From Bacteroidota bacterium (GTDB lineage Bacteria > Bacteroidota > Bacteroidia > 2-12-FULL-35-15), in the NCBI GenBank assembly GCA_021323165.1, contig JAJTCJ010000024.1, positions 1 through 34,572 on the forward strand: a DNA stretch of 34,572 nt, given 5' to 3'. The stretch's first letter is position 1; every line of letters starts with the position of its first letter. The notes under the pieces are model-generated. The model was given only the letters and a program-made list of their open reading frames with translations. It was not told the origin of the DNA and did not search any database. The position numbers and the translations under genes are program-made. Shown here piece by piece: positions 32,011 through 34,572 of the stretch.

Positions 32011-33330
32011 ATGAAGAAAATTTACAGCTCATTGTTTACATTTTCGTTATGCCTTGCAGGAGCTAATTTGTCTGCGCAGTGTATCGGAGGAAGGTATCAC
32101 AACTATGTATTTCCTACTTACACTTTAACTTCCGATGTTCAATACGGAAGTAATTTAAAATATAATAATCTGAACCAAAACTTACTGATGGACATTTATG
32201 AACCTCAGGGAGATGTTGCAACTAACCGTGCTTTGGTGATTGTTGCACATGGTGGAAGTTTTGTGGGCGGAAATAAAACAGGAACTGATGTTGTACCTCT
32301 TTGCAGAGATCTTGCAAAACTTGGATACGTAGCTGTTTCAATTGAATACCGTACCGGGATGACACATTTTCCCGTTGGAGGACCTCCTGATTCTACGGAT
32401 GCAGGAGCAGCAGTAATGCGTGCTGTACATGACGGACGCGCAGCTGTAAGATACTTCAGAAAGAATGCTGCTGTTGGCGGCAATACATACAAAATTGATC
32501 CGAATCAAATTTATTTTGCAGGTGTTTCTGCAGGTGGATTTATGGCTTTACATATTGCGTATATGGATCTTCTTTCCGAATTCCCTAGTTATGTTGACAC
32601 GACAGGTGCAGGAACCAATCCTCAGTATGGCTTACATGGAGGTATAGAAGGATTAAGCGGTAATCCCGGCTATTCTTCAGATGTTAAAGCTATTGTAAAT
32701 ATATGCGGTGCACTTGGAGATGTAGCATGGATGCAGCCCGGAGATGAACCTGTATTAAGCCTTCACGGGAATTTAGACGCAACAGTTCCGTATGGTTCTG
32801 CAGTAATTTATTTATTTGGTCAGTATCCTCTATTAGTTGTTGATGGAAGCAAAACAATTGCACAAAGAGCGAACAGTGTGGGAATTGAAAATTGTTTTAA
32901 GACATATTACAACCAAAATCACATTCCTGAAGTGGGAACTTCTGCAAATAATGTTGCGCAGTATGATACAACGATTGTTTATATGAGAAATTTTTTGGAA
33001 CACTATACATGCAACTCTCCTGTATTGTGCTCATATAATGGACCTATCCAGACAATTCCGCTTGGAATAAATGATGAAGCGGTTGAAACACAAAACATCG
33101 CTGTATTCCCTAATCCGGCAGAGAGCGCATTCACTATTGACCTTTCAGCTTTTTCAACTTCAAACATCACTGTTGAACTTTATGATGTTCTTGGAAAACA
33201 AGTGAAAAAGGTTTCAGGAATTAATAATGACAGATATACTCTTTCGAGAGATGGCATGAAGAGCGGAAGCTACATGATCCGCATTACAGCTGATGGAAAA
33301 CAATTCAGCAGAAAACTGACCTTAAAATAG
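32011..33330 (+). CDS. Secreted alpha/beta-hydrolase esterase with T9SS sorting domain
   Basis: A 439-residue secreted esterase-like enzyme. The signal peptide is about residues 1-23 (MKKIYSSLFTFSLCLAGANL then SAQ). The alpha/beta-hydrolase core shows the oxyanion motif HGGS at 80-83, the nucleophile elbow GVSAGG with Ser173, a likely acid Asp256 in LHGNLDATVP, and a likely His304 in NQNHIPE, the order expected for a carboxylesterase or feruloyl-esterase-like hydrolase. The T9SS type A sorting domain (about 360-439) has VFPNPAES and ends SRKLTLK. The substrate is unknown. A weak -7-like box TATCTTTA lies upstream and a strong terminator follows. Confidence 0.85.
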   Translation: MKKIYSSLFTFSLCLAGANLSAQCIGGRYHNYVFPTYTLTSDVQYGSNLKYNNLNQNLLMDIYEPQGDVATNRALVIVAHGGSFVGGNKTGTDVVPLCRDLAKLGYVAVSIEYRTGMTHFPVGGPPDSTDAGAAVMRAVHDGRAAVRYFRKNAAVGGNTYKIDPNQIYFAGVSAGGFMALHIAYMDLLSEFPSYVDTTGAGTNPQYGLHGGIEGLSGNPGYSSDVKAIVNICGALGDVAWMQPGDEPVLSLHGNLDATVPYGSAVIYLFGQYPLLVVDGSKTIAQRANSVGIENCFKTYYNQNHIPEVGTSANNVAQYDTTIVYMRNFLEHYTCNSPVLCSYNGPIQTIPLGINDEAVETQNIAVFPNPAESAFTIDLSAFSTSNITVELYDVLGKQVKKVSGINNDRYTLSRDGMKSGSYMIRITADGKQFSRKLTLK

Positions 33331-33352
33331 ATCAGCCAAAATATTGAAAAAA

Positions 33353-33381
33353 GCCCTTCGTCTAAAACGGAGGGCTTTTTT
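33353..33381 (+). terminator. Intrinsic terminator after the esterase gene
   Basis: GCCCTTCG (33353-33360) pairs with CGGAGGGC (33368-33375), with one G-U pair and a 7-base loop, followed by TTTTTT. A run of As precedes the stem, so it may work in both directions. Confidence 0.85.
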
Positions 33382-33382
33382 A

Positions 33383-33411
33383 TTGCTCTTCTGTTCTTTT
33401 AGATAATTTTG
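33383..33411 (+). promoter_or_regulatory. Promoter of the MFS transporter gene
   Basis: TTG at 33383-33385, then 18 bases, then TAATTTTG (33404-33411), an exact TAnnTTTG match. It lies between the esterase terminator and the ATG at 33436. Confidence 0.5.
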
Positions 33412-33435
33412 CGTTCTCATATTTTAAAATCCTTC

Positions 33436-34572
33436 ATGGAAAATAATACAGCTGACAAAAAAACTCTTTTCTCCGGATATCAGAAATTTGTGATTGCCAT
33501 CCTTGCAATTCTGCAATTTACACTCATTCTCGATTTTATGGTATTGTCACCTCTCGGTGCACAACTGTTGGAAGAATTACACATCACCACTTCACAGTTT
33601 GGCTGGGTTGTTTCATCTTATGCTTTCAGCGCAGGTGTTTCAGGAATATTAGCTGCTGGATTTGCTGATAAATTCGATCGTAAAAAATTATTGTTATTCT
33701 TTTATACAGGCTTCATTATCGGAACATTTCTTTGTGCAGTAGCTCCGGATTATCACTTCCTTTTGATCGCAAGAATCATTACCGGATTATTTGGAGGAGT
33801 AATAGGTTCTGTAAGCTTTGCTATTATCACAGATCTGTTCAGAATGGAAGTACGCGGACGGGTTATGGGATTTGTTCAGATGGCATTTGCTGCAAGCCAG
33901 GTATTAGGGATACCGATCGGATTGCTTCTTGCAAATAAATTCGGATGGCATTCCCCATTCTGGATGATCGCATTTTTTGGTATTGCAGTAGGAATTGTGA
34001 TCTTAATTTACATGAAACCGATCACAGAACATTTACAGATAAAATCAGAAAGAAGTGTTTTCGAACATCTTATTAAAACGCTTACCTTAAAGCATCACAT
34101 CAGAGGATTTGCAGGAACAATTTTATTGGCAACGGGCGGATTTATGCTGATGCCTTTCGGAAGTGCATTCAGCATTCATAACCTTCATTTAACAATGGAA
34201 CAGCTCCCGTTGCTTTATGGCGTCACAGGAATTTTCTCTATTATTTTCGGCCCTTTTATTGGCAAGTTCAGTGATAAAATCGGGAAATTTAAAACATTCT
34301 TTATCGGATCTGTGATCAGCATGCTCATGGTTGCGATCTATACAAACCTTGGTATTACACCGCTGTGGCTTGTTATCGTTATCAACATCTGTTTGTTTGT
34401 CGGGATATCATCACGTATGATATCATCATCAGCGCTAATGACAGCAGTTCCTGCACCACAGGACCGTGGGGCTTTTATGGCAATCAATTCAGCTATCCAG
34501 CAGATCTCCGGAGGTGTTGCTGCAGCAATCGCAGGAATCATCGTTTTACAAACTCCCTCAGGCGAACTTCAC
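33436..34572 (+). CDS. MFS transporter (partial, cut by window end)
   Basis: The frame is open from the ATG at 33436 to the window edge, 379 codons without a stop. The start reads MENNTADKKTLFSGYQKFVI. The protein is a major facilitator superfamily transporter: hydrophobic helices alternate with short loops, motif A is GFADKFDRKK at 75-84 between helices 2 and 3, and a central cytoplasmic loop (about 195-220) joins two halves. The pattern with RIITGLFGGVIGSVSFAIIT resembles DHA1/AraJ-type drug or sugar efflux carriers driven by the proton gradient. The substrate is unknown. About 11 helices are present, so little of the C-terminus is probably missing. Confidence 0.85.
   Translation, partial: MENNTADKKTLFSGYQKFVIAILAILQFTLILDFMVLSPLGAQLLEELHITTSQFGWVVSSYAFSAGVSGILAAGFADKFDRKKLLLFFYTGFIIGTFLCAVAPDYHFLLIARIITGLFGGVIGSVSFAIITDLFRMEVRGRVMGFVQMAFAASQVLGIPIGLLLANKFGWHSPFWMIAFFGIAVGIVILIYMKPITEHLQIKSERSVFEHLIKTLTLKHHIRGFAGTILLATGGFMLMPFGSAFSIHNLHLTMEQLPLLYGVTGIFSIIFGPFIGKFSDKIGKFKTFFIGSVISMLMVAIYTNLGITPLWLVIVINICLFVGISSRMISSSALMTAVPAPQDRGAFMAINSAIQQISGGVAAAIAGIIVLQTPSGELH

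Overview
The window is a chromosomal stretch from a low-GC member of the Bacteroidota. Three secreted proteins end in type IX secretion (T9SS, Por) sorting domains with a YPNP or FPNP motif. Several upstream regions carry the Bacteroidota -7 promoter box TAnnTTTG. The gene families (GWxTD lipoprotein, Spy/DUF4890-like protein, KorAB, BamA/Omp85 and OmpP1/FadL proteins) also fit. Genus and species cannot be read from this window.

Layout. Positions 1-1261 (+): the tail of an unknown gene overlapping a ClsB-like phospholipase D enzyme. 1258-9856 (-): UbiD-family decarboxylase behind a T9SS M1 peptidase, a ChrA transporter overlapping a small lipoprotein, an SRPBCC protein, a repeat-rich spacer, and a GT-C membrane glycosyltransferase. 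9890-13382 (-): rlmB, a GWxTD lipoprotein and rmuC, with spacings that suggest one operon ending in the GT-C gene. 13905-18591 (-): an Omp85 protein and pheT. 18813-20537 (+): an AT-rich T9SS beta-propeller protein. 20664-26478 (-): tex, then recG behind a small Spy-like protein. 26850-29826 (-): korA and a damaged korB. 30222-34572 (+): an OmpP1/FadL channel, a T9SS esterase and an MFS transporter cut by the window end.

The most interesting material is non-coding. (1) Four copies (A-D) of a roughly 345-415 bp element lie at 13483-13883, 15741-16138, 23099-23514 and 23536-23880. Their hairpins, an enclosing stem and an end pseudoknot keep pairing while the paired bases change between copies, which points to selection on a folded RNA or single-stranded DNA. 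No protein gene is associated with them here. (2) korA is preceded by a transcription unit with a textbook -7 box, a 12-codon ORF with four cysteines (MCCKFKTCGNCF), and a 12-bp intrinsic terminator whose left arm can instead pair with the end of that ORF. This is the layout of a leader-peptide attenuator. (3) korB has lost the conserved N-terminal CPGC cluster motif; a palindromic dispersed repeat occupies that position, and an inverted second copy lies just upstream. (4) Several small REP-like repeat families fill the remaining spacers.

Calls come from reading the sequence and remembered family features; no database search was run.
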